A DNA stretch of 64,000 bases from contig NZ_JALBCV010000017.1 in NCBI RefSeq assembly GCF_022602565.1, positions 1 to 64,000 on the forward strand, read 5' to 3'. The position numbers were made by a program, and so were the translations under genes. Shown piece after piece: positions 18,244 through 25,521 of the stretch (position 1 is its first letter; every line of letters begins with the position of its first letter). The stretch is from Rosenbergiella metrosideri. GTDB taxonomy: Bacteria; Pseudomonadota; Gammaproteobacteria; Enterobacterales; Enterobacteriaceae. Under the pieces are notes generated by a model that saw nothing but the letters and a program-made list of their open reading frames with translations, searched no databases and was not told where the DNA came from.

Positions 18244-18318
18244 GTCTCCTTAGTTAAATGGATATAACGAGCCCCTCCTAAGGGCTAGTTGCAGGTTCGA
18301 TTCCTGCAGGGGACACCA
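18244..18318 (+). tRNA. argW: tRNA-Arg (anticodon CCU), phage attachment site
   Basis: A 75-nt tRNA with encoded CCA. The anticodon stem-loop GCCCCTCCTAAGGGC gives CCU. The acceptor stem GTCTCCT/AGGGGAC has a G:U at position 4, whereas E. coli argW has it at position 5. In E. coli argW is the attachment site of a prophage with a P4-type integrase (intS), in the same chromosomal neighbourhood as mlaA. Here too an integrase relic follows directly, so the 3' half of this tRNA is the likely attB core. Confidence 0.96.
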
Positions 18319-18470
18319 TCTATAAGTAAACCGACGTAAACCCAAGTCAACAAAATACCCACCTAAGCCTTACCTCACAACGAACTATAGTAAACCGCAG
18401 TCAATTGACGACTACGCTATTTTGCGGGCATATTGTGGGCGCCATTTTATACCCTCAGGATTATGACCAC

Positions 18471-19639
18471 ATGCTCACCATCAAACAGATTGATTCTGCT
18501 AAGCCGAAAGAGAGAGCCTATAGGGTCGCTGACTCTGGTGGCCTATTTTTTTTCGTACCCCCAACAAGAAAAAGGTTTGGCGGTTGCGGTACAGATTCGA
18601 TGGTAGAGAAAAAACGCTGGCTCTAGGTTCATATCCTCAGGTGTCATTGGCCGAGGCTCGGGCAAAACAATCTGAGGCTAAGCTAAAAATATCGAATGGT
18701 ATTGACTCGTCTGAAGAAAAGAAGATGAGTAAGCGATCGGAAAGTAACTCCCTGCATTGCTAATCTATTTATCATGAGTGGTATGAGCATAAGCGAAAGG
18801 TGTGGTCAGAGGGGCACGCGCAGGAACTTGGCCGGATGTTCTCCGATGATATTCTCCCTCTGATTGGCGACCGGAATATCGATGAGATAGAACCCATGCA
18901 AATTCTCTCAGTGATTCGTCACTTTGAAAATCGCGGGGCTATGGAGCGGGCTAATAAAGCTCGTCGCCGATGAGGTGAAGTTTTCCGGTACGCCATTATG
19001 ACGGGGCGAGCCAAATATAATCCCGCCCCTGACCTTGCTGATGCAATGAAAGGTTACCGTAAAAAGAACTATCCATTTTTACCTGCCGACCAGATACCTG
19101 CATTCAATAAAGCTCTTGAAGGATTTACTGGCAGCGTTATATCTCGCATAGCTACGCAAATTCTCCAGTACACAGCTATGCGCACAAAAGAGATGAGGTC
19201 TATGCAATGGGAAAACGTCGATATTGAAAACAGGCTAATCAGGATAGATGAATGAGTGATGAAAGGTAGGCGTGAGTACTTGGTCCCAATGTCTGACCAG
19301 GTACTTTCGTTAATCGAAATCATCCGACCGATGACTGAGCCGGTGTCAAATTTTGTTTTCGCAGGAAGGGTAGATAAGAAGAAGCCTATCAGTGAAAACT
19401 CGGTATTACAGGTAATCAGGCAGATAGGCTATGAGGGGATAGCATCGGGGCATGGATTCCGTCACCAATTCATTACCGTTCTTAATGAACACGGCTGGCC
19501 ACACGATGCTATTGAAAGGCAGCTTGCGCACTCTGATAGTAACTCCATCCGTGGAATATATAACCATGCGCAGTATTTGGAAAAGCGTAGAGAGATGATG
19601 CAATGGTGGGCTAACTGGATTGACGGCACACAAGAATGA
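18471..19639 (+). pseudogene. Decayed P4-type tyrosine integrase
   Basis: The full path can be followed across frames. The N-terminus MLTIKQIDSAKPKERAYRVA and the following GGLFFFVPPT arm are in one frame. A single-base shift near 18568 leads to KVWRLRYRFDGREKTLALG and SLAEARAK. In that second frame there are stops at 18761 (TAA), 18971 (TGA) and 19253 (TGA), the last at a position where related proteins have Trp. The catalytic residues remain readable: Arg in TAMRTKEMR, His/Arg in HGFRHQF and Tyr in IYNHAQYL. It starts 152 bp after tRNA-Arg, the classic arrangement for P4-like and KpLE1-like integrases. It cannot make a functional enzyme. Confidence 0.93.
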
Positions 19640-19818
19640 TGGCCGGATTGATGCTTCCACTTCTCGTATTCAGACATTGGCCAGCGTGATGTTCTGCCGT
19701 ATTTATTTGACTTGGCCAGCGTACCGATTCTGATTTGCTTATAGAAATACTGTTCTGTGTACCCCGAGTCGGCGCACATTTCCTTCATGCTTAATAATGG
19801 GTCTTGCGTTAATGCCAT
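19462..19818 (-). CDS. AlpA-family excisionase/regulator, overlapping the integrase end
   Basis: The first 60 residues (MALTQDPLLSMKEMCADSGY through RWPMSEYEKWK) form an AlpA-type winged helix-turn-helix, used by P4-like elements as excisionase and regulator. AlpA proteins are usually about 65-70 residues. Here the frame stays open for 118 residues into the antisense of the integrase, so the last 50 residues are probably not native. AAAGGAGAATGCT before the ATG is a strong ribosome binding site. Confidence 0.65.
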   Translation of the reverse strand: MALTQDPLLSMKEMCADSGYTEQYFYKQIRIGTLAKSNKYGRTSRWPMSEYEKWKHQSGHHSCVPSIQLAHHCIISLRFSKYCAWLYIPRMELLSECASCLSIASCGQPCSLRTVMNW

Positions 19819-19903
19819 AGCATTCTCCTTTACCTTCCTGCAGACATAACGATTCCGCCGATTATCGGTGCGAGAATAGGATGGGTTGGTTTAAGGGTGG
19901 GGA

Positions 19904-20116
19904 TTAGTGGTGGTTAAAAACTTTAGCGCAGGCAATCTTCTCAGCATCTTCACGACACTCCCAGCAGCAATAACTTGTACCGGTAACCGATTGATCGCCA
20001 CAATATCGGTTTCTAGAAATGACTGATACTGGTTCGGGCCTAACTCTTCTCGCCAATGCAGCGTTTACGTGCTGTTCCGCTTCTGTGTCAGCTTGGTCTG
20101 CTATATCTGCGTACAT
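19904..20116 (-). CDS. Phage-type zinc-finger protein (TraR/DksA-like)
   Basis: A 70-residue protein with an acidic helical N-terminus followed by RRVRPEPVSVISRNRYCGD and a CCWECREDAEK segment. The layout resembles the small TraR/DksA-type zinc fingers of P2-like phages, in which two Cys pairs are separated by a short loop. The first pair is reduced to one Cys here, so zinc binding may be impaired. Placement inside the phage remnant supports the assignment. Confidence 0.5.
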   Translation of the reverse strand: MYADIADQADTEAEQHVNAALARRVRPEPVSVISRNRYCGDQSVTGTSYCCWECREDAEKIACAKVFNHH

Positions 20117-20135
20117 AATGGTTTACTTTAGATAA

Positions 20136-20160
20136 TAAAAAACCGCCGAAGCGGGCGGCT
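20136..20160 (-). terminator. Terminator of the 20164-20418 gene
   Basis: On the minus strand a GC-rich stem (GCCGCC / GGCGGT) with a short loop is followed by a run of six T residues. Confidence 0.75.
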
Positions 20161-20163
20161 CAG

Positions 20164-20418
20164 TTAGCAGATTTTAGTTTTAAGAACTGCTGTATCATCG
20201 GTGTGGGATATCAGATAGTAATCTCTTCGCGGATTGGTGTCTGAGGAACAGATGATGCTTTCACCAATTTGCTTGCTAGATATATATTCCCTTGAGGAAT
20301 CATCGATTTTAACTTTTATTTCGTGTACTAAAACTCCTGAGTCATCAGGTTCACTTGAATACACACCTATAAATGTAGGTTTAATTTCTGCGGTCGTTTC
20401 TACGGTAAATTTCTCCAC
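20164..20418 (-). CDS. Hypothetical phage-remnant protein
   Basis: An 84-residue acidic, mostly beta-predicted protein. It contains FIGVYSSEPDDSGVLVHEIKVKID, which looks like a small OB- or Ig-like fold, but I recognise no family. A terminator follows it directly. Base composition is more AT-rich than the backbone genes. Confidence 0.5.
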   Translation of the reverse strand: MEKFTVETTAEIKPTFIGVYSSEPDDSGVLVHEIKVKIDDSSREYISSKQIGESIICSSDTNPRRDYYLISHTDDTAVLKTKIC

Positions 20419-20693
20419 AACTAATTCCTATTTTTAATAAGTTTAATCAGTAATGAACCTACCCTCTTACCTTGCCATACACATTTTCACATTTAAACTG
20501 AATATCTCCCATAGCTTCTACCTACTATTTATAGCTTTTTTTGAAGTAACGGCATTGTCTTGAAAAACATATAAAGAACATAGCGTTATGTGTAAATAAT
20601 GATTTTTACAGTATTTGTAAGGAAATCGAAAATAGCTTTGCCAATCATCGATTTTAGAACGATGCCATAGTCCCTTTTCTAAAAGGTAACTCT

Positions 20694-20885
20694 ATGATTA
20701 CATTGACTACTTTGCGGGGTGATAAGCTCTGCATTTTACACAGCCAGATATTTTCAGTTGAAAGTCACGGTAAGAAATCATTTCTTAAAGTTGGCATAAA
20801 TCACGATAAGGTATATGTTCAGGAAAGCTTGACGGAAGTAATGGAATTAATGGATTTAGCTAAAACCTCAAAGAATGCAAAATGA
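20694..20885 (+). CDS. FlbD-like small protein in the phage remnant
   Basis: A 63-residue protein whose sequence (MITLTTLRGDKLCILHSQIFSVE, then VYVQESLTEVMELMDL) follows the pattern of FlbD-type proteins. These are short beta-rich proteins that begin MI-LT-L-G and end with a V-ES-EEV helix. FlbD-type proteins are known from flagellar clusters, but there is none here. The ribosome binding site AAAAGGTAA is strong. It is the only intact plus-strand gene in this stretch, so it may be expressed on its own. Confidence 0.5.
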   Translation: MITLTTLRGDKLCILHSQIFSVESHGKKSFLKVGINHDKVYVQESLTEVMELMDLAKTSKNAK

Positions 20886-20905
20886 CATGGAGTGCTAAAT
20901 AATAA

Positions 20906-20933
20906 CGTACCGATAATATCACTTATCGGTACG
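20906..20933. terminator. Inverted repeat between the FlbD-like gene and convergent Ead-like relic
   Basis: A perfect 11-bp stem (CGTACCGATAA / TTATCGGTACG) with a 6-nt loop lies between two convergent genes. There is no U-tract. Confidence 0.5.
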
Positions 20934-20959
20934 AATTGACATTACACAGCTCACACATA

Positions 20960-21366
20960 TCACTCTACCAATCCGTTTAGGCGTTTGATTTCTGCGATAT
21001 ACCACTTTGTCCATTCGCTAACTGGATAACCATCACTTAACTTTGGTAACTTAATCTCCGTCACTGGTGGGGCTAGGTAAAGCTTGTAAATTTCCTCAGC
21101 AACATTTTCGGCATCCTCTTTATCGCCAGCCACCATAAATTCAAGTCCATTTTTTTAACTACTGGATATTTACATCCAGTATAATCTTTAAACGTAGCAA
21201 TAACTCTATCTGCCGTTAGGGATTCTAGGGCTATCTTCCTGACTTCCAAATTGAATAAATCTTCCTCAGTAGCAAATCCCGCCTTGAACGCAGTTTCAGT
21301 GGTTCTGATGTAGATTTTTAGCCTCGATACTAATTCTTTACGCTTCTCTTGGGTTAATGCAATCAT
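20960..21366 (-). pseudogene. Ead/Ea22-like phage protein, frameshifted at an A7 run
   Basis: The intact frame starts MIALTQEKRKELVSRLKIYI and runs to YPVVKK, where a run of seven A (T on the plus strand, 21150-21156) is met. In the neighbouring frame the protein continues EFMVAGDKEDAENVAEE and then APPVTEIKLPKLSD, ending RLNGLVE at 20960. That tail is clearly homologous to the end of the adjacent upstream gene (APPVPEIKLPETI, RLNGLGD). The two are therefore diverged tandem paralogues and this copy is broken. Confidence 0.8.
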
Positions 21367-21368
21367 AT

Positions 21369-21797
21369 TTAATCCCCCAGTCCGTTTAGGCGTTCAATCT
21401 CTGCTAGGCACTCATTCCATCCGTCATTGTGTCCGATGCCATATTCGCTATCCTGCCCCATAGATGGGATTGTTTCTGGCAACTTAATCTCCGGTACTGG
21501 AGGGGCGATGAAAAGTGGGATAAATTTAAACCCAGTTTTCATAATCGATGTCGCGACACGAGCTGGGTAAACGATGGCTTTTGAATCATAGTCACTACTA
21601 AGCGCATCCCCACTCACAAATGCAAATGGCTCTGTCGTTAGTGCTGCTAGGGCTGCTAGGGCTATGTTAACCAGTAACCAATATAATTCCGCCGCATTAT
21701 CACCTGGATTTTTCCTGACATAATAATCAAGACCCACCGACCTTAATTGCGCATCTCTTTTTAACTCTTCCCGCTTCTCTTTTGTTAATGTAATCAT
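21369..21797 (-). CDS. Ead/Ea22-like phage protein, intact paralogue
   Basis: A 142-residue protein that begins MITLTKEKREELKRDAQL and ends with the modular tail APPVPEIKLPETIPSMG followed by GWNECLAEIERLNGLGD. This combination is typical of Ead/Ea22-like accessory proteins of lambdoid phages, whose function is unknown. It overlaps the natural end of the upstream DUF3268 relic by four bases (ATGA), which suggests the two were once one operon. Confidence 0.65.
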   Translation of the reverse strand: MITLTKEKREELKRDAQLRSVGLDYYVRKNPGDNAAELYWLLVNIALAALAALTTEPFAFVSGDALSSDYDSKAIVYPARVATSIMKTGFKFIPLFIAPPVPEIKLPETIPSMGQDSEYGIGHNDGWNECLAEIERLNGLGD

Positions 21798-22074
21798 GTT
21801 GCCTCCTCACAAATTTTCTTTGCTATCTGGCACTGCCCCACAGTGAACCATCCGAAATGACACTCTCCTGTGGGTGTCCCATCTTCTCAGCAAGCCAATG
21901 ATAAGCGCGTGTCCGAGTCAGATCCCCCGACTGCCATAGTTGATTGAATACTGGCTTACAGTTCTTCCTCGCGTCCCGTAATTTATGGTCGGCCATTGTG
22001 CCTAGTGGAATTGCGGTAAAAGGATGCATACCGATATATACTCGGCAAGATGAATGGGTGCACAAGTAATCCAT
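21794..22074 (-). pseudogene. DUF3268 zinc-finger phage protein, frameshifted
   Basis: The readable frame contains YLCTHSSCRVYIGMHPFTAIPLG and RAYHWLAEKMGHPQES, matching the phage DUF3268 family (a Cys-rich N-terminus, then PLG and a WLA helix). A one-base shift near 21865 is needed to reach the family C-terminus (ECHFGWFTVGQCQIAKKIC), whose stop at 21794 overlaps the next start as ATGA. The N-terminal Cys pair also appears to be lost through another shift upstream of 22074. Confidence 0.7.
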
Positions 22075-22393
22075 GGCCAGTCACCGTAAGGTTTAGATTC
22101 GTCATATTTGTGATAACCAATGTGGTAATGCCACAAGCAATGCTCATTTACTAACTTGGGCAATCCTCAAAACCGGTTATGACATCGCTCAGGGCATCAA
22201 AGAGCAGAAAGAAGAAGCAGTGGGAAAGCCTTAGCCGCACAAAGGTGGTTTAGTCGATACTCTGGTCCAGAATGTGAGCGTAATAGGTGGAGGGAGGAAA
22301 GATTGAAGTTTAAGCCAGCCGACGAGCCGGAGATTGCCGAGCTAACGGGCCTTATTCTCTCAGCTTACTCAGTAATTAGTCGGGGCAGGCAAT
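22075..22393. other. Scrambled remnant DNA without an intact gene
   Basis: Short unrelated reading fragments are visible. On the plus strand near 22131-22233 there is LLTWAILKTGYDIAQG, and near 22305-22390 there is PEIAELTGLILSAYSVISRG. Neither has a start signal and both end in stops. I read this as joined pieces of deleted phage genes. Confidence 0.45.
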
Positions 22394-22567
22394 ATGCTGG
22401 TAGCTGCCTCACCGCTTCCCTTGTCGTTGAGTGACATTGACACATATCTTAGCAGCAGGCCCATTCAAATTAATCGAGAGCTATTCGAACAAGCAATATT
22501 TGCACTAGATGATGTTTATCGTGAAGAGGTGATGAAGGGTGAGGATGATGGTGAAGAAGAAGATTGA
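22394..22567 (+). pseudogene. Fragment of a phage tail assembly chaperone-like gene
   Basis: A 57-codon open frame reads LPLSLSDIDTYLSSRPIQIN followed by FEQAIFALDDVYREE and an acidic tail. The FALDDVYREE ending is the kind seen in small tail-assembly proteins of siphophages. There is no ribosome binding site and the N-terminal part of such proteins is missing, so I treat it as a remnant. Confidence 0.4.
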
Positions 22568-22640
22568 TAATTATTTGTGATGGATGTCTAATTTTAACGT
22601 GTTAAGATATTTCCGAATATTAATGATGGAAATATAAATA

Positions 22641-23054
22641 ATGAAAAAAATGATAGCAGCATTACTCTGTATGTCATCCCTTACAGGGTGTGCAACAATT
22701 GTTGGTGATAACACGCAGTTAATTCAGGTAAATAGCGACCCGTCTGGTTCTTCATTTAAAATTAAAGACGAAACCGGCGCTATAGTTGCCCAAGGCACTA
22801 CGCCGCAGGGAGTTACTCTTGCCAAGTCAGACGGCAGTTATTTCGGCAAGAAAAGCTATCAAATTACGTTTAATAAAGACGGCTATACTCCTGTGACGCT
22901 GCCGTTAAAGGCAAGCGCTAACGGTTGGTATATTGGCGGTAATATTGTCTTTGGTGGATTAATAGGCTGGTTAGCCGTAGACCCATTCAATGGTGGGATG
23001 TATACCTTGAAGCCAAAATCGCTAAGCCCAATTATGGCGCCTCAAGCTAAATAG
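22641..23054 (+). CDS. Phage-associated PEGA-like lipoprotein
   Basis: A 137-residue lipoprotein with the lipobox LTGC (Cys at residue 17). The mature part has a PEGA-like beta domain (VNSDPSGSSFKIKDETG, then KSYQITFNKDGYTPVTLPL) and a hydrophobic glycine-rich C-terminus (YIGGNIVFGGLIGWLAVDPF). Similar proteins occur in enterobacterial prophages and may alter the envelope of a lysogen, but the function is unproven. It is the best preserved gene of the remnant and has its own terminator. Confidence 0.75.
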   Translation: MKKMIAALLCMSSLTGCATIVGDNTQLIQVNSDPSGSSFKIKDETGAIVAQGTTPQGVTLAKSDGSYFGKKSYQITFNKDGYTPVTLPLKASANGWYIGGNIVFGGLIGWLAVDPFNGGMYTLKPKSLSPIMAPQAK

Positions 23055-23059
23055 TATCA

Positions 23060-23082
23060 AGCCACCTACGGGTGGCTTTTTT
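23060..23082 (+). terminator. Terminator of the lipoprotein gene
   Basis: A 7-bp stem (AGCCACC / GGTGGCT) with a TACG tetraloop is followed by six T residues. Confidence 0.93.
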
Positions 23083-23093
23083 GTATACACAAC

Positions 23094-23226
23094 TTAGTAG
23101 CAAGTACCGCCAGCATGGTGAGAGCCAGTTCCGCCATGTGGGTGCGGGCCTCTTGGGCAAGCCATTGCGGTTGAAGCGAAAAAAAAGGGTCATTACAACA
23201 GCTAGAATTGTGGTGATTTTTTTCAT
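23094..23226 (-). pseudogene. Secreted Gly/His/Cys-rich micro-protein, broken at an A8 run
   Basis: The start MKKITTILAVVMTLFF is a signal peptide. With one base removed from the homopolymer at 23179-23186 the reading continues ASTAMACPRGPHPHGG and ends AGGTCY at 23094, giving a 43-residue exported peptide with a Cys at each end of a Gly/His-rich body. As written, the frame runs on into basic nonsense instead. GGAGG upstream of the ATG is an excellent ribosome binding site. Confidence 0.65.
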
Positions 23227-23516
23227 TAAAGCCTCCAGTTAAAAGTGAATTTAGAATACTCTTAATCCAAGGCGGTAAATCCTGATATTTGATCAGTTGT
23301 TGCCTGGTTGCTCGGGATTTTTGCTGTGGTTATTGCTTTTTTTCTTTTTGCTCTAGAAGTAGGTTATCTATTTTGGCCTCTACATTACCCATTACTTTTT
23401 CCAAAGTACTAGCTCGAACACTCTCGATCATCGTAAGGACTTCATCTTTTGTGAAGGTTCACTCTTCTCTGTCTAGGTTTGGCGGGTTGTCAGCTAGATT
23501 CCTTTTAACTTTGAGC
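23227..23516. other. Remnant DNA with a short minus-strand reading
   Basis: On the minus strand a frame (about 23332-23458) reads TFTKDEVLTMIESVRASTLE and ends EQKEKKQ. An in-frame TGA separates it from an upstream open stretch. It looks like a coiled-coil fragment of unknown origin. No intact gene is supported. Confidence 0.35.
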
Positions 23517-23765
23517 CACAAGTTTGCCGAAGTGGGGGATGGGGTTTTCAAAACCAACGATGGCATTATCGAGGGTGACGCTCTCGATGATGCCTGAGTG
23601 CTAGGAGTGGTAACCCTAAGCGTAACTGGCAACGTTTCAGCTAGAAGCGTTAGTCCGGTCATAAAAGTTACCGCTGCACCCTAAGACTCTGATTTTTTGA
23701 CAACCCAAAATAACCTGCCTGAAATCGCTGATGGCGGTGGTGAGGCACAGGTCGAATCTCGGTAG
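23517..23765 (+). pseudogene. Phage tail fibre fragment
   Basis: The frame reads GDGVFKTNDGIIEGDALDD, stop, VTLSVTGNVSARSVSP, stop, and then LTTQNNLPEIADGGGEAQVE. These are recognisable pieces of tail-fibre proteins of lambdoid phages, whose repeats end in NNLSEIADAG-type motifs before the fibre shaft. In-frame stops and missing flanks show it is a relic. Confidence 0.55.
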
Positions 23766-23846
23766 TAGGTTCAGGGAGCCGCTGATGTTTTCCGCATGAA
23801 AAGCAGCATGACAGAAATTCCTAGGGAATTATGCCCTGTAAGCGAT

Positions 23847-24412
23847 TTATGGAAAAAATTCATATAGCATTTTTTCTTTACCCAAAGTGAATACAAAAAA
23901 ATCACTCTCTTTGAATTTATGTTCTTTGATGAGCTGTTGTTTTACGGTGTTAAATTTTTCCGTGTCGATAAAGAACAGGGCAGTGATATAATCTGAATCG
24001 ATCAAGTTCTTTTTTTCAGAAAGCTGTACAATATCGTCGTAGCAGCTTCTTTCCTTTCCTCCTAATCTTTCTTTCAACATACATTGTGTCAGTAAATAGG
24101 TACGCATGGTTTTTTTTCATAGAGGATTTTAAGGGTGTCAATTCCCTCTCTATAGCGCTTTTCGCCGATCAGACTATGGGCATACATATATAAAATATTG
24201 GTATTTTCGGGGTGCTTATTTCGGATCGTGTTAATTTTTGTGAGGATTTCAGTACTCTGCTTGGAATCTGCCACTGCCAGTTTTTCCACTAAATCTGCTA
24301 CCTCAGAGGTAGGACTGTTTTTAATTGAAAGAGGTTGGGGATAGGAATTTGTATCGCTGCATAGAAGAAAAAACAGTGCCATGACTCTGAAAGGGTATAA
24401 TATTATTTTCAT
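23847..24412 (-). pseudogene. TPR-like exported protein split at an A8 slippery run
   Basis: The upstream frame starts MKIILYPFRVMALFFLLCSD, a signal peptide. It continues with a TPR-like helical pair (STEILTKINTIRNKHPENT, then ILYMYAHSLIGEKRYREGID) to LKILYEKKP. There a run of eight A (24110-24117 on the plus strand) allows a -1 shift into the second frame, which starts TMRTYLLTQCMLKER and ends LYEFFP at 23847. Together they give about 188 residues. The two ORFs overlap by 19 nt and the second has its own ATG at 24107. It may be a simple frameshift mutation, programmed slippage or a coupled pair. Confidence 0.6.
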
Positions 24413-24560
24413 ACTAAACCTGCTTGAATTTATTCAGTGAAATATAGTGTGTTGCTTTCTTGGGGATTGGCGCTAGCGAACCGGTATGTCCTGTGTTTAA
24501 AAAATATCCTGTTTCTATTTTTAATACGGGCTGGATGTTTTTGCTTGCTTTAAGAGTGAA

Positions 24561-24857
24561 TTAAGTACCTCCAATAAGAATTTCATTCTGCGTGAGAGCA
24601 AAAGCTTTATCCTTTGAATCTAAAACGTACTTTTTATTGTCGATATTATTTTCAACTGTGCACCAGGGTTTAATTACGCCTGAACCATAAGCTCTGGCTG
24701 CGTTACATAACATCGATGCAGATAAAAATAGTTTTTTCCCCTCTTTACCATCGCTTTCCGTTACAGTCAGAAGCAAAGTATAAGATGCATGTAAAGCTCC
24801 GACCCCTTCGAGAGCCAGGTAACCTAAAGTCGAAAACCTAAATGATTTTGTTGTCAT
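24561..24857 (-). CDS. Hypothetical small protein
   Basis: A 98-residue protein starting MTTKSFRFSTLGYLALEGVG. I chose the ATG at 24857 because GGAGGATATC stands directly upstream; the longer frame to 24887 has no such signal. It has two weakly hydrophobic stretches (residues 8-35 and 45-60), two Cys and an Asn/Lys-rich C-terminal half. No family is recognised. It marks the right part of the accessory region. Confidence 0.55.
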   Translation of the reverse strand: MTTKSFRFSTLGYLALEGVGALHASYTLLLTVTESDGKEGKKLFLSASMLCNAARAYGSGVIKPWCTVENNIDNKKYVLDSKDKAFALTQNEILIGGT

Positions 24858-25517
24858 GATATCCTCCGTGATAAATCGATATAGCACTTTGCGTTCCTTC
24901 CCAGAACGCCAATCGGCTGAAACGCCGAGGTTTGCTCTATTATAATTCAGGCGATTTGGCTGTTAAGTAATCGATGTTTATTGAATATTAACTTCTACTG
25001 CTATTGCGCAAAAATTTCAGCTGCAGATTAGATAATCATAATGATCAGAGTGCTGTGTCGATATGCCGAGTTGTTGTGACTTTGCAGTCGATCACGCATT
25101 TATGACCGGATCATCGAATCTACGTCAAAACCCTTAAGGTTTTTCTTTGGCAATGTCGAGGAATAGAATCGCTGCGTTAGAGTCGTTGAATTTTTCTTTT
25201 AAAAAGCCACTTCACTGACTTCCCAGCGTAAAAAGTCGTTGAATAGACCCACGAGTAAGACCCGTCTTAATTTTCCACTATCCTTCACCCTCTTTTAGTA
25301 ATGCTTTGCTGCTGGTTAATTCATTATTCACGCTCTAACCATCTGTTTTTATGAAATTAAAAACCAACACCGAGTTAAATAATAGGTTTTGACAATTAAT
25401 GTCTTCTATTTGATTGGTATTTATTTTGTGAAGGGCTCTTTCTGCTCAGTAAAGTGCCTCAAACAGGACTTTATACATTTTCTGAACGGTGTTTACAGTA
25501 ATAATGAAAGGGCAAGG
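24858..25517. promoter_or_regulatory. Long leader/regulatory region upstream of pgaA
   Basis: 660 bp without a supported gene. In E. coli pgaA has a 234-nt leader bound by CsrA and is activated by NhaR. A weak A/T-flanked inverted repeat lies near 25127-25147. The upstream in-frame extension of the pgaA ORF (25389-25517) has no family similarity and is best read as leader. The right boundary of the phage remnant must lie somewhere here or just to the left. Confidence 0.45.
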
Positions 25518-25521
25518 ATGA
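25510..25521 (+). promoter_or_regulatory. CsrA-type site overlapping the pgaA start codon
   Basis: GGGCAAGGATGA contains CAAGGATG, which matches the CARGGAUG core of the CsrA consensus, and it covers the Shine-Dalgarno and start codon. CsrA repression of pgaA translation is established in E. coli; conservation here is inferred from this match. Confidence 0.5.

Noticed and set aside
22131-22233. Possible IS110-type transposase C-terminus (LLTWAILKTGYDI)
   Set aside because: Only about 30 residues, no catalytic parts or element ends; similarity is too weak to name.
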